From: Ptychodera flava
Taxonomy: Eukaryota > Hemichordata > Enteropneusta > Ptychoderidae
Reading direction: 5' to 3'
Assembly: GCF_041260155.1 (NCBI RefSeq)
Contig: NC_091933.1
Coordinates: 31,613,933 to 31,677,932 of the forward strand
DNA length: 64,000 nucleotides
The translations under genes and the position numbers were made by a program. Positions within the stretch are counted from its first letter, which is position 1. Every line of letters begins with the position of its first letter. The notes below the pieces were generated by a model, which had not been told where the DNA came from, searched no databases, and saw only the letters and a list, made by a program, of their open reading frames with translations. Positions 23,022 through 40,331 of this stretch are shown in pieces.

Positions 23022-26000
23022 TCAGTTGCCAATACGACGATAAAGAGTTGCTGGTATCGTGTTAGAGATCGAGTCGTAAGCGTTACCGAGAAGGATGTGC
23101 TGGTACCCGTCTGCCAGAAATGTCTGACAGAACGTGGCACCGTGGGATGAAAGTTCGTCATACTTTCTGAAGGTCTTCCCGTTAAATTTATAGACTATGG
23201 AATTGACATCGTAGGAGGTGCCATTGAAATGATTGGAGACAAGCAGGAACTGCTGCCCGTCCATTCGGAAAGGGCACGCCATTTCAGCGCCCACCGTGGC
23301 GATGGTCTTTTTCAGGTAGAATTTTCCTTCTCTCCATACGTACACAGGTGAGCGTTGAAAGTACTGCATCCCCGTCTTGTAGTTGTACCGCTTGTTGACG
23401 AGGACCAGTATGTACATGTTTCCGGCGAAATGAAATGGTACAGAGCCCGTCGACACGTGGGGCTTGCGAATAGGTAATGTTTGGTGGTACGTAAACCTGG
23501 GAGCTGAAGGATCCGAGTTGAACTTGTAGATGGTAGTTGGGTTTGTCTTTTCGATGTCTGATTTGGTCAGTGACAAGTACAACTCCACACCGATAAAGAA
23601 ACTTGACGACTGAGCGGTAGCCGTTTCCCTTATCATCTGCGTGTATCTAAAGTTCGCGCCATTCCACGTGTAGATCAGGTGATAGTTGTCCGGCCACAGC
23701 GCCATTGAGATGAAAGTCAACTGTCCGACTGTTGTACTCGTTGAAAAGCAGTGCAGATGTACAATCAGTTCCTTTATCACTGTCTCATTCCCGTCTTCAA
23801 CAAATTCATTGCCATTCCACTTGTATGTGAAGAGTTTGGTGCCAAAATGCATCGACTGCTGCATGGCTATTATGTAGTGTCTACCGTCCATAGCGCAATA
23901 GTCACATTCTACCAGTTCCATCCCTCTAACGAGAGATTGAAGGTGGGCAAATTTCCCGTCGATCAATTTCATGACGTTGCACCTGTCGTCATACATGGGC
24001 ATGGTCAAGTACGACGCACCGTCGACGGAGAACGCTGTCGCCGCTTCACTCCCCATCACCTGCTGAACTGGGGTGAAGTGTACGCTTACATCGTCGACTA
24101 AGCCAATACTAGTAGTGGTTTTTGCATTAGTTTGGAAAACTTGCCCTTTGGTGGACGCGTTCGGTTCCCCGTGATTTCCATGAATGTTTTGCGTGATAGG
24201 TATATACGGAATACTATTGGCGGCCGTTTCTACTGCGATGCTGTGCATCGTTGTTTTAGCCGGGTGAACAACACTGGCCTCGGTCGTGGACGTTTCAGTT
24301 GACTTTCCCTCGCTCAGTGGACTTTGTAGGCCGGAAAACGTATTGTTGGTGCCAGCATCCCATCTCAAGTGATGCCTCACCTGTTGCGTTGTGGCCAAAT
24401 GCTCTTCGGCGGATGATGTCGAAGGCGCGTTTCCACTCTCCAACGGTGGCTGTCTCGAAATGATGGATATGCCTTTCTCGTACGGAACACCTAAGCTCCG
24501 AAACTCGATCGTTACCTCTTTTACCGAAGCACTTTCCGTAGGGACTTCCGCCGATGGTTCCGAATTATTTTCAGAAATGCTTGTTGCCGAGGGCTTCACG
24601 CGTTGTGGCGGTACGTATACCGGAAGGTCTTGACGTCGGGGTTGAAGAATTCTTGCCTTGGTCGTATCAAATTCTTGAACCCTTTGGGCAGAAATTTGAC
24701 TTTCTGTGGTGGGTTGTTCAGGGGTGTTAGGTAAAATCCGCATAAGTTTCTCTTTCATGCCAACTCCGGGACGGTTTAGCGTCCGCGTGTGTAAAGCTTT
24801 GAAACTTGTAGGTGTTGAATACCCTACAGATGCTGTCAAAGATCTGCTATCTGCCCTTGAATGTATTGCATCCTCTTCATTTGTACTGGAAAGGGAACTT
24901 CGACCATTTATTAGCCGGCTGCCCGATGCTCTGTTGCTCATTTGCCTCTTCGTGTCTGTCATTGCACCGGTTTTTTGTACTGTTAATGACGTAGGCGGGC
25001 TAGTTGTTGATTTATTTGATGTTTCTATCGAAGTTTGACCATGATTGCGCTGACGACCCTGTTTCCCGAATGACAGCGATAACCCATCAGTGGCCCTATG
25101 GGGCAATTTGGTTTGCTCACTCGCCGACTGATAGGGCCTGCCTCCGTAAACAAATGTCCCATTGAAATTGCTGTTAAGTGGGTGAGTTTTATTATGATGT
25201 TCATGTCGTGCGTCAAATTGGCTCTCACTCAGTCTACCCGTTTGAAATACTGACCCAGATTCGCCAGCGACAGTACTAATTGGGTCATCGGCGTTTTCAC
25301 TGAGTCCTGTGGTTGGTATTTTTCTACGAATAGTAGTTGGTGTTATCATTGCACTTGGAGGCGTTGATGTCATTCGGTTTATCTCTACGTTTCTGTTATC
25401 TGCCTGACTTGTGTTATCCGTCTCAATTGCTGACATCGACTGAGATTGAGCGAGTCGACCATAAACCGACGGGGTAGCTTGTCGCGCAAACTTCATATCT
25501 TCGTGGTTGCCGATACTTGTACCATGATGAGTCACTTTCCTTCCTTCAGGACTACTTGTTAGAGATTCAGAGCCAGTAATGTTTTCGCGGTTTCTGAAGC
25601 TCGGCATGTTGTCATGACCACGGGATGGAACTTCTCCATCACTACATCCTGTCAAGAAAACAAGGAACACAAAGTTCACGTCACCCGTTTAACACCGTAA
25701 TCTTATATGTGTCCATATAATTTGAAAGGAGATTTTTGCCTGTTGCGCCTAATGGCCATGCTCTATAAATCGTTCATTCCATGTCATCATTTTTCTTTCC
25801 ATAATTCAACCGATATATTCCGCGATTGGTGACTCCAAGCTGTTTTAATATTGTATTAAAAATGAATAGTGAAAACTCTGAGTCACCAGTAGACAGTTAT
25901 CTTATGTGAGCAGGGCTCAAAATGTAAATGACGAAGTTTTGATGCGAAAGGCGGAACTCGCTAATTTAGGACTGGAATGTGACATTAGCGTGTCCGCTTC

Positions 26001-26361
26001 GTTACAATACATATCAGAGTGATTAAAAAGCGATGATATCTTTCATACCTTGTGCACTGGTGCTCTGCATATGCAGCGTTAACAAATCACGCAGCTGGCC
26101 CACTGTGTTATGAATTTCAGCTATCGCCTGTGTCTGCAGCTCCGTCAGCGATAGTAGTGCCGCCACGTTTTGCTCCGTGATCGCGCTGTTTTCAGCTAGC
26201 TGACCGAGCCGGTGTTCGTAAATTTCCATCATGTCCCTGCAGTGCACTCGTTTCTGCTTCGGCTTGCCTCCAGACCTGGAAGATTTCGCTGCACCGTTGA
26301 TAGAAAACAGAAACGCCAGCATCAAAGAGAAGAAAACCACTATCACCTTCCCGTTAGCCAT
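23022..26361 (-). CDS. Secreted EAR (EPTP)-repeat protein with coiled-coil start and Ser/Thr-rich linker
   Basis: Two exons, 26361-26049 and 25648-23022, joined G|GA in phase (donor GTATGA, acceptor TTGACAG); 979 residues. ATG at 26361 opens a signal peptide (MANGKVIVVFFSLMLAFLFS). A basic stretch follows, then a heptad-like helix (about residues 55-100, LAENSAITEQNVAALLSL) fit for oligomerisation. Residues about 105-615 are polar and Ser/Thr/Asn-rich, probably disordered and O-glycosylated. The last 360 residues hold seven units of about 45-55 residues keyed by IYTWNGANF, VYVWREGKF and VYKFNGKTF. These are EAR/EPTP repeats, expected to form one seven-bladed propeller as in LGI and TSPEAR proteins, where it binds extracellular partners. 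There is no TSP N-terminal domain, LRR or membrane anchor, so this is neither an LGI nor a TSPEAR orthologue. The partner is unknown. Confidence 0.88.
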
Positions 26362-28600
26362 GACTCCCTCACATCTGGCGCGCGTGGTGGCTAGATTGAC
26401 TGGCACTTACTGCGCCCACTAACACACTGTAATAATACCAGCAGTCGAAGCACTGTATTCCCTCGTGTCACTTCGCCTAGCGTATCACTAGGAGTCAAAC
26501 CTAAGATACAGGAAAAGTGACGAAAAGCCCCTTACTATGATTCAAAAACTGACAATACGCTTTTTTACTCTCCATTATTGTTGATTGAATCCTCGAGTAT
26601 GAGAAGATGAGCCCTGTGCAATAAAAAGGGGGTTTTACGGTAGTACGTTTGTCCAGAATACCCATAGAGGAAGGATGATGGAGAGCATATGGTGTCCCCA
26701 GTTGACCCTTACTTCTCTTGATATCGCGGGAAAGTAGTACTCAACGCATGTTTATTATCTCCTTCCTTTTATGTCCCAAATCTATTTTAGAACTGTGTCA
26801 TAATTTCACAAGTGCTGCCGCTTCGGAGACTAACTCAGATCACTTGCATTCCGAGTTGATTGCAGATTTAAAATTTCAGTGCGCGATTGGCAGTTTGCCC
26901 GTCGTAAGTCTCCTACTTCGATACAAATTTGCCTATCCTACTTTCCGCCTCGATAAGCGGCGTCTGCTGGATCACTTACGAAAAATCCCTAGACTCTGCG
27001 GTCCTCAGTGAAAAAATGTAAACAGGGGTATTGTGTTACTTTGGTTTAAGGCAGCGACTTCCAAAGTTCCAACATCGTCCCCTGACACTTTATATATTCA
27101 ATTTTCCCTCTCACAGGGCCGTGAAAATGATTTCTTTTGAGAAACTATCATTTTCCATCGGGAACAAATCGCCGTAGGGTATACAATAAATACAAGGCTA
27201 CCTCGAAAGTATGAATGGTTCTAGGGTTAACATCTCGCGAGGTATTTTTCTCACACGAGAAATGACTTTCCTCGTACCTCACAAGACGTGTCTTAGGCAA
27301 GGATTCGTTAGTCATCGGTCTGAAAAAGGATGAAAAGTGAAAGAACACTTGCAGATGCAAATACCATACGCTTCTCAACAATTATCTAATTAAAGGGATA
27401 CAGTCGTCGGAACTGCGCTCAAAGGTCGTATGGGACCCATACAACCAATGGCAACACTGTATCCAAGGCACAATGGTGATTGATGAAAGTTAAAACATGT
27501 CCGTCGTAATCAACATATTATAATTTAAATGTTGCAGCTATGATGATGAGGTGCATCTTGATATCGTGCACGTAATACATTGTTTGTATACGTAAACAAG
27601 AAACTCGCACAGGCGCAGTCCTGACGACTGTTTCCCTCTAATATCTGCTTAGTTTGCTGAAAATTTCGCTCCGTGCTTATACCATGCTGTTAGATGCAAA
27701 CTTACTCAGAGAAAATACATGTACACTTTAACCCTTCACAACAACTGAGTTTGATAATCACGTTGTAAATTTGTGCTCTTAGCATCCTCGCGAATGTTAC
27801 AGGGGAAAATTACAAAATACAAATAATTTGACTCTTTATTTTGAAATACTGCCACTGTTAAGGTGGTAACCCTTTCACGATTTTATAGGCAAATAAAATG
27901 GCAGACAATGAATTTTAATCGAATTTGGACATAGCGTACATCGGCAGACGAAGGTGATCAAGCTGATAAAGAACGACAAAACGATTATGATCATCGACAA
28001 GAGACTAGATGGGCCAGAAGATCAATTAACAACAATGATTATAGTTTATTCTATCATTAGTTTCTTTCTGAAATGAGTTTGCGAGATCATGATTAACTCA
28101 ATGGGCAAAACCTCATGCTACAGCGATGAATAATTAATTTTGATATGTAAATAGCTCCCATGATTACTTCAAGGGCTGCATCGATATTCAAGTTTATGAT
28201 TTGCTTATTCCTTTCAACTTTCAATCCTATGCAGTATCGCTCGATCTCTCTTCCTTTGCACCAATTAACCCCGATACATGAACCATGGGAGCGCCTAGGA
28301 CTTTGTCATAAGCATATCGTCTGTAGTAGGTAGGGTAGCATTGCCACTCGGAATTGGCGTAGGTAAACTTTAGACCACAGACAAGAAGAAATATGTGTAA
28401 AGACAGACCAGAATGTACACGCTACATACCATGCACATGATCTACGCAAGACAAGCAGTATCCCCGAGTGATGGATAACAATATTTGCCGTTCTCAAGTT
28501 AAAACCATAGACACCAACCCATCTATTTTGTCCGGTTTTATTGTTACGTCACCAAGGTCAAAACTGTGTTATGTAAAGAATAACTATCTGTGACACATAT
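26362..28600. other. Upstream region of the EAR gene, no gene recognised
   Basis: Short ORFs here have no family motif, no splice-site support and no codon pattern that stands out. No clear TATA box was found upstream of 26361. Confidence 0.5.
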
Positions 28601-29715
28601 ATAGTGTTGAGGAAGAAGGCGGAAATCTTTGATAGCTCATTTCAGTGGCCTGACAAAAAATTGCACGAAAATAGCTGCAAAAATACACAATTGAAGATTT
28701 CATCATAACTTAAAGATATCACACTAAGATCTTGCCTAAGAACATGTCAAGCAAAGCAATTAGAATATTTATAATAGAGAAATTCATTTTTGACCAAAAA
28801 TAGCAAACGCACCCCCCCCCCGAAAAAAAATGCAGATTTCATCATAATTTCAATATATTTCTATATAACCTTTATAGGAAGCTGTATACCAAATATCAAA
28901 GCTATCAGACGAGCAGTTTTTGAGAAACATATTTTTCACCAAAATGGCAAAAATTGCCCCCAAAATACAAAATTGCAGATTCCACCACTATGTCAATACA
29001 TCATAAATAAGATAACTCCTAGAAACCTGTATACTAAATGTCAAAGATATCAGACGAGCAGTTTTTGAGAAACAAAGTATTTAACCAAAAATTGAAAAAG
29101 TTGTCCCCAAAATACAAAATTGTAGGTTTCATCATAATTTGAATATATCACATTTTCATCATCCCTATTAATCTATATACCAAATATCAAAGCTATCAAA
29201 CAAGCGGTTTGGTGTAATCAATTTCAAAATACAAATTTGCATATTTCTGCACAATTTGGACTACTCTGAAATAGATCATCCCTAGGGACTTACATCCCAA
29301 ATATCAAAACTATCTGACCTGCAATTTCAAAGAAGAGAATTTTAAAGATTTTTTGACTAAAAATAACAAAAATTTCCTTAAAATACAGATATACGAATTT
29401 CACCACAATTTGAACACGCCTGAGGTCACCTCAAGTGAACTGCATATCAAATTTCAAAGCAATCAGACATGCAGATTTCAAGAAAAAGACTGTTTGACCA
29501 AATACAGCAAAAATGCCCCAAAATAAAAATATGCCAATTCGACCACAATTTGAACAAACGTATTAAGCCACCCCAAGTGAGCTGCAGATCAAATTTCGAG
29601 GCAATCGTACTTGCCGTTTTCAGAGGAGGAGACAACTGTTGACGGACGACGGACGACGACGACGGAAATCAGCGCCTATTTGATAAGCTCGGCTTCGCTG
29701 ACTGCGGAGCTAAAA
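28600..29715 (+). mobile_element. Non-autonomous element: about seven 145-bp tandem repeats with 3' hairpin
   Basis: Units of about 145 bp recur (keyed by GCAGATTTCATCATAATTT, CAAATATCAAAGCTATCAGA and GAGCAGTTTTTGAGAAAC). After the last unit comes a GACGACGG tract, then AAGCTCGGCTTCGCTGACTG folding onto GCGGAGCT, followed by AAAA. Repeat length, order of parts and the GAGCTAAAA end match the element at 5180-6246, though the repeat sequence differs. Confidence 0.65.
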
Positions 29716-30782
29716 TTATACTTTCCTGTTCAAGGGAATATTATATTAGTTCATCAAAAAATTACTCGCTAAACCAACATGAACGGGTGACTTTTCACCT
29801 GACACATTGTCATGAGTTATAAACAAAACTTGATCTTGAAATAAACATCCATGAAACACGATATAGAGATTAATGTTCAATAAAGTTCGACAGTGCCCAC
29901 CGCCTGCAACCCTCTGTAGATAAATATCGCCCCTGGTAAGATTTCCGTCGTCGATCTCAAATGAACCTCTTGAGGTAAAACTGTTATACTTCTACAATCT
30001 CTTAGTTCCTCTGCATTATATGGATAACTTAGATTTCCGTCTCCAGTCTTTCTGCAAACATTAACAACAACTTTCTAAAAGACATTTGTATTGAAATTTG
30101 TATTCAACCATGATCACGCAGTCCATGGGATTTCTCAAATTAACAAAAGATGGGTTTTTTTTACACACTGGCGGAAATGTATCTTCATTTTTCATTCAAA
30201 AGATGCTCTATTCCCGCACATTTGCGTAATCTGTAAAATGACAATGTGGTTTTGTCAGTAAGTTTTACTCCAGGAATATCAGTGATCTATTTTAGGTCTC
30301 CTCCACAGGGAAGTCAATGATCAATTATTACTAAAATACACCAATGAAGGGGTTCCTGTTGCTTTTGATACAAAATAAATCACTATGGTCTGTTACTTGC
30401 CATTTATCACCACATCAGTATTGAAACTGTGAGACATGGCCACACACTGTATCTTAAGCTTATATCAATCTAGACTCTCTCAAAGCGTTCGTCGGCAACT
30501 CAATACGGCCCTCTCTTCAACCCTGATATTAAGGTAGCTGTTTCGGAGGTCATCCACTCTGATGTCCCGTTGGCAAAGTATCTAGACTTTTCACTTTTCG
30601 CGATTTGCCAACATGTCTAGAACTCCCAAGACAACACCATAAAAAGGCCATAAAATGGAAATAATATTGACATAACAGTGTAAGAGGGTCTGATCATGTA
30701 TGATGGCCACATGCAAAGTGGACGACATGACGAGTTAGCATTCATTTGTGTGTAAACAACCACTGTATGGATTCCATATAGG

Positions 30783-30945
30783 AGGTGTCTTTACGATCAC
30801 CAGCAAAGAAGAAGGGACATCTTGAAAGAAGGAACTATCTAGCAATATGTAACATCCATTTATAATAAATAAACGGTGTTATCTTTGAAGACTTGGAGTC
30901 TCTACGCTGTTTCTGTATCCCGACATCCTCTCGCATGGTGATTCC
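30783..30945 (-). repeat. Interspersed repeat, copy 2 (of 16798-16945)
   Basis: Reverse complement of the copy at 16.8 kb, from GGAGGTGTCTTTACGATCAC to GATGTCGGGATACAGAAAC read on the minus strand. Confidence 0.6.
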
Positions 30946-30974
30946 CCGACGGAAGATAATTGTCGATGGTAATA

Positions 30975-31313
30975 TAGCAAGCGCCTCTGAAGTGAAAGAC
31001 TTAAAGTATTGCTCAAACTTTCCACAGTGAAACTTTCAACGATTCTCTTATGAAATCAAAAATCAAAAATCAGGGGTTACGCTGAAAGGTTTGGAAATAG
31101 AGAAAAAAATTACCTAACATTTGCCAACATTTAAAATTCAAAATGGCCGCCATCCCTGTCACGAAAAGTAAAATTTTCGATTTCAAAAATGTAAAACGGT
31201 GAAATTTCCTCCGAGAGCTTTAGAATTAGCACCCAAAAGCGGTACACCAGAAAAGTATTGGAAAAATTTGAGAGTCCGAATATCTGTTCCCGAGGCGCAT
31301 ACTACCTAATTAA
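30975..31313 (-). mobile_element. TTAA-ended MITE, copy 2
   Basis: The minus strand runs from TTAATTAGGTAGTATGCGCC through GGCGGCCATTTTGAATTTT to a worn end near AAGTCTTTCACTTC. Same family as 8704 and 32241. Confidence 0.6.
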
Positions 31314-31549
31314 AGCTAGCCCACTTAAAGATGGCGTTGACGGCAAGCAAGGCAGTGACCTTTGGGTAGGCTTGGCCAGACCTTAAATGGCACATCAGAC
31401 TGGGTCGAAGACTATGGGCTATGTAGCTATAGCCAGATGCTGTGTAAGAGTCTAATATCGATCGGACAATTTCGGTTAAGCAATAAGACAGAACCCGGAC
31501 TTTTCGGTATCAAATTCAATGGCAGTAGGAGTGTTTCGTTACAAAAGGC

Positions 31550-31830
31550 TATCTATCGTCTTCCATGTGTCGTAAACCAAAGAATGACGCTTGAATGGAC
31601 AAAGCTGATGCAAAACTTCAAGGAGATGTGGATATTTAAATGTATAAATCATGATTTATTTCCGGTGCATAAGGTTTTCACAGCGAAAATGAATAATTAT
31701 GACCTTCGGGAGCCAGTTAAAAGAGATAGAAAGTTGTATCATTTCCATGGAGGAATGTTGTTTGGCAGTAGATACATGAAGGGGGCAAATATTTAAATAG
31801 CTTTTATGCAATGTTGTGCAATTTTGTAGA
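31550..31830 (+). mobile_element. LINE relic, C-terminal part of the reverse-transcriptase ORF
   Basis: The frame reads WIFKCINHDLFPVHKVFTAK, then NNYDLREPVKR, then FHGGMLFGSRYMKGANI. This follows the usual non-LTR RT tail (MxKCIN..AP.YL, NYNLR, YG.RSF.Y.GA.LWNSL), but WNSL is lost. It may belong to the same family as the relic at 7.6-8.2 kb. The longer open frame around it (from 31362) has a TTG start and is not a host gene. Confidence 0.5.
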
Positions 31831-32240
31831 TTAGTGTTGATCAAAAACACAGTCGACGTCCTCTGTCCTATTCTGTATGTATATTTAATGTAAACGAGTC
31901 TATTTTGTCTGCAAAGTTTTAACAAAATTAAACACAATTTATTTGTGGTGGGACAGACTTAGCTCGATTGACTTCTATTCTATGGTTTATGAAAAATGCT
32001 CAAAACAGGAAACCATGGAAACCAAGGATAATCATCCCTAGACTTGACTCTTCAATTGGCAGACGCGGTTACTTGAGCCGTTGCTGCCAAAGATTTTCTC
32101 AAGGAGTTGGTGCGACAGTTTTAGGCAGCAGTGCTGAATGCAACCTCGTTTGCAGGAGGTCCAACTGATGCTTGCTCGACCATTCTCGGGTTCTGGTGCA
32201 GACAGACAAAGGCATGCGCATTACAGAGCTTTAGCATGAT

Positions 32241-32594
32241 TTAAGGTATAGAACGCACCTCGGGGACAGACATTCGGACTCTCAAACTTTTACAATTCTC
32301 TTCTGATATACCACATGTGGGGATTCATTTTAAAGCTCTTGGTGAAGGAAAACTTTTCACCGGCTTAGTTTTTCGATATTCGAAACAGAGAGTTAACACA
32401 TAGGCCCTAGATGGCGGCCATTTTGAATTTCTAATATCGGTAAATCTTGGGTTATTTGTTTCTCTATTACCAAAATTTGCACGGTGACCCCCTATTTTTA
32501 TTCTTGATTTTGAAAGAGAATGATTGAAAGATCCCTTGAGGAAAGTTAGAGCAAAAGTTTAAGTCTTTCACTTTCGAGGTGCATACTACCTTAA
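32241..32594 (+). mobile_element. TTAA-ended MITE, copy 3
   Basis: Begins TTAAGGTATAGAACGCACC and ends GAGGTGCATACTACCTTAA; interior GGCGGCCATTTTGAATTTC. This copy has the best preserved ends of the three. Confidence 0.7.
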
Positions 32595-32599
32595 CGAAG

Positions 32600-34477
32600 A
32601 CACTGAAGATACCGAAAATTATTTATGATAAGGGAAAACGGACAGCAAAGTATTCACAAGAAGGGATTACACCTGACAAATCCTGACCTTCATGTGGACA
32701 GTCATAAATTAGAGTTTAAATACAAACCCAAATTTACAGATTATCGTTCCTCACTTCCACTCTTTTATAGCCAGTGGACTTGCAATGGGCTAAATTGTGA
32801 TTTTCTGAATATTAATTTTTAACTTTACCATGCGGCACTTTCAGTGAAAGAATTCTACCAAAGTGTCTGGAAAAAGCCTAGCAACATTTCTTGTACAAGG
32901 TAAGCTCTTATAATTACCGGAGCAAAGCAAAAGGCTCAGAGAAGAATAACAAGTGCGGTAGCTACCATACGCAAGCAACAGCGAGAGACGACAGTTACAG
33001 TTACAGAAAAGGAAAATATAAACATCTGATGTTTGCGCAGAAAAACATAAACATGTAAGCTTATTGGGCAGTTCTGCGCGAAGATGTTTGACACTACCTT
33101 TTTATGACGTATACGGTATGTACGAGTATTCTGTAGTCGTTGTAGAAATGTTATCAGATATTTATTTAGCTCTGCGTGGCAGGGCTGTGTGCGGTATAAC
33201 GCCGGTAACAAACAGTCCTGCCACGCAGACCTACAGTTTACTGAGCTGTCTTCCTAATGCAAGTTCTTAATTAAATTGAAGCACCAGTGGATTTTGGATA
33301 TATTAGTCTAAGCCGACTTGAGTTAATCCAAATCTGGCCAGGTCAATGGTAACCATTGAAGAGCACCCTAAGGACAATCATGAGAGAGCATGCATTTTGC
33401 AAAGTAGTGAAAAACTGAGCATGGTGACCGAACCCCCCCCCCCCCCAATTTTTTAAGGTACATGACCTAGATGCTACTTATAAAAGTTTTACAAAATTGA
33501 CAATATACTGGAAGATTGTAATGTTCCATCAAATAAAACTTTCAATTCTTGAAATTGTGGGTGTTGTAAATCCGTGACATTTTGCGATATGACGATATAG
33601 GCAGATTTAATGTTTCAAATCGTTTGGCCGTGAAATATCACGGATTGAATCAGGCCCCTTATGGTAAATTTTGTACTAAAAAGTAAATAATTCCTTTTAT
33701 TCACACATTTTTTCATCAAATTATGAATCTTTAGTGTTCAATTTTTGTTATTGTACGATGAGAATGTGAACATTTCATTCAATGCATGAACTTATATAGT
33801 TAAATATAAGTCTTATTGATTTTAAGTGGCTTTCGCGTAAAAACCGCACGTGACTTTTCATCGTCAGTTTTTTTAGAAAACCAAGCATGGTGACCACATC
33901 TTTATCTTTAATTTTTAATTGTTCTAATAAACCGGAACTCATGCAAAAATATTCTCTATTCTTTGCAAAATGACAAACACAGGTAGCGATATAGGAATAG
34001 AAGTAAACTGTACAAACATGCAAGAAAATGCACTTTTTTGTGTACCAAAGTCACACTATTATTTGTGAACATTGATATACAAATTTTCCCCTGTGTCCAA
34101 TAAGTTTATATATTTATTGATAACTCCTGGTCTTCCAAATGTTGCTCACCGGCCTGATCTTGTGCATAAGTATAGTTCAATGTTATGTGCAATGATCCAC
34201 ACTTAGATTTCTTTAACTGCATCTGAGTCAGAGCTATCTCTGGCACTGCGCATTGCTAGTGACAGTAACTGAAGTGACGACATACTAAACAATACAATCT
34301 GAAAATGAAAAAATAATGGGGAATCGAAATATTTTATGTTGTGATATGTTGTATCGCAAACGAAATATATCGATGCTTTTTCATCTATTTTTAGTTTTTC
34401 CGGTTAATCTAGTAGTTTCATAACTGTATCGCTTGCAAATCTTGCTCAAAGTAAAAAGTACTGAAGCTCGTGACGTA
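32600..34477. other. Intergenic region before ANKRD16; 59-bp palindrome
   Basis: No gene is recognised. A hairpin at 33171-33229 has arms TCTGCGTGGCAGGGCTGT and ACAGTCCTGCCACGCAGA around a GCGGTATAACGCCGG core. A poly-C run lies near 33434. The eight bases TGACGTAA at 34471-34478 overlap the ANKRD16 start codon and resemble a CRE-type site. Confidence 0.5.
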
Positions 34478-39055
<4,578 letters not shown>

Positions 39056-39216
39056 TTTGTACTGATTTGATGCTACCTGTGTACGATTCAGCTTAATAAC
39101 AAACTGTTCCATTGGAAGCCCCAATACTGCAATTTTGTGTTCCATCACCAGTTGTGGGGGTTCTTTGCCTGGAGTTTGAGGATGCATCATTACTGTAAAG
39201 GTTGCGGTTGACATTA

Positions 39217-40331
39217 CAGGGCTCGAACTTAAAGGTTGCCCGCTTGCGCGGGGCAAGTAAAACCTGACATCGGGCAAGTGAAAATAAATTGCACTTTCCC
39301 GTTCCGGCAAGTGACAGATTTTGATCAAATTTACATGTTTTGGAAATAACAGACTCAAAAAATTTTGTTGAACAATGCTCACTCTTATCGAGTTTCAAGT
39401 CACTGAAGCGGGGATTACACTGACAAGCTCACGACTAATCTGCGAGATGTCAACATTCAGCAATTCACAGTGATATCCAGCTGTTGTTTTTATCCTCTCT
39501 TGGGAAATGTAACCTCATTAACGTAAAAGTTGCACTTGTCACAACTGACTCCAAAGATACTAGATATGCTTATGTAAATAGAGAGGTTCGGCTACACGTT
39601 TTACGTGAACGTGAACGCGTAGAATCCACGTTGGCGTTGGCGTACACGTTCGCGTGCAAAAGTCCGTTTGGCTACGCATTACGCCAACCGTTCTTCTGGC
39701 ACGCGCAAGAAATGATTCGGCCCGGCTTGGGTCCGCGTAGTCTGTTACAGGGATAGCTCAATGGTTTGCCCGTATGCCGCAAATCGACGAAGAAATTGCA
39801 CATAAATAACAAAAATACATGAATATCTTTGAGGATGTCACTATCATATATCCAACTAACAACTGCATGAATGATTCACAGTTTTTACCATGTTTTGACA
39901 CCTAAAGATGAGATAAATTACACGTTTACAAATTACGTGAAAACAGCTGTCTCCACGTAAATACGCGACGCCGGCTCCGTGTACGTGAAGAACGTACGCA
40001 CAAGTCGATGACATCATCGCAGAAATTCGTGACGTTATGCGTTCACGTTCACGTAAAACGTGTAGCCGAACCTCTCTAATATCTATTTATAGACCTCCCC
40101 TTCACCTCTGTGACCCCAACCCTACACTGGAATATTGGTGGATGAGTGGGCAGAGATCACTGAGACCCACACTTATGGATTGTGACAATTGACATGAACA
40201 TCAATACAAACAAAACAAAAAATGTAAACAGACAAAAAAATTTGGGACAAGCAGGTTTACTCATTGGGCAAGTAAAATTTCTAGATACTTGCTGGTAAGT
40301 GGGTAAAAAAGTTAAGTTCGCGGCCCGGCTG
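39217..40331. mobile_element. hAT-like MITE carrying a nested MITE
   Basis: The left end CAGGGCTCGAACTTAA is answered in inverted form by TTAAGTTCGCGGCCCGGCTG at the right. A further inner match is GGGCAAGTAAAA on both sides. Flanks TGACATTA and TGATGTAA are a poor 8-bp pair. CAGGG ends with 8-bp target copies are typical of hAT elements. No transposase. An independent MITE fills 39581-40076. Confidence 0.6.
39581..40076. mobile_element. MITE with 38-bp perfect terminal inverted repeats
   Basis: Ends GAGAGGTTCGGCTACACG at the left and its exact complement at the right, identical over 38 bp. Flanked by TA (or AAT if the next base is counted outside). The interior is rich in ACGTGAACG-type words. 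Perfect ends suggest a young copy. TA target copies fit Tc1/mariner; AAT would fit PIF/Harbinger. Confidence 0.75.

Noticed and set aside
24391-25038. Plus-strand ORFs across the EAR gene
   Set aside because: Shadows of the minus-strand coding exon with no motif of their own.
25649-25679. N-terminal extension of the large EAR exon (starts with GTG)
   Set aside because: It is the intron end: a polypyrimidine tract and TTGACAG acceptor precede residue Cys-Ser-Asp, and the upstream exon joins in phase with a signal peptide.
31362-31796. 144-codon ORF as a host gene
   Set aside because: It begins at TTG, and its second half matches the tail of a LINE reverse transcriptase.
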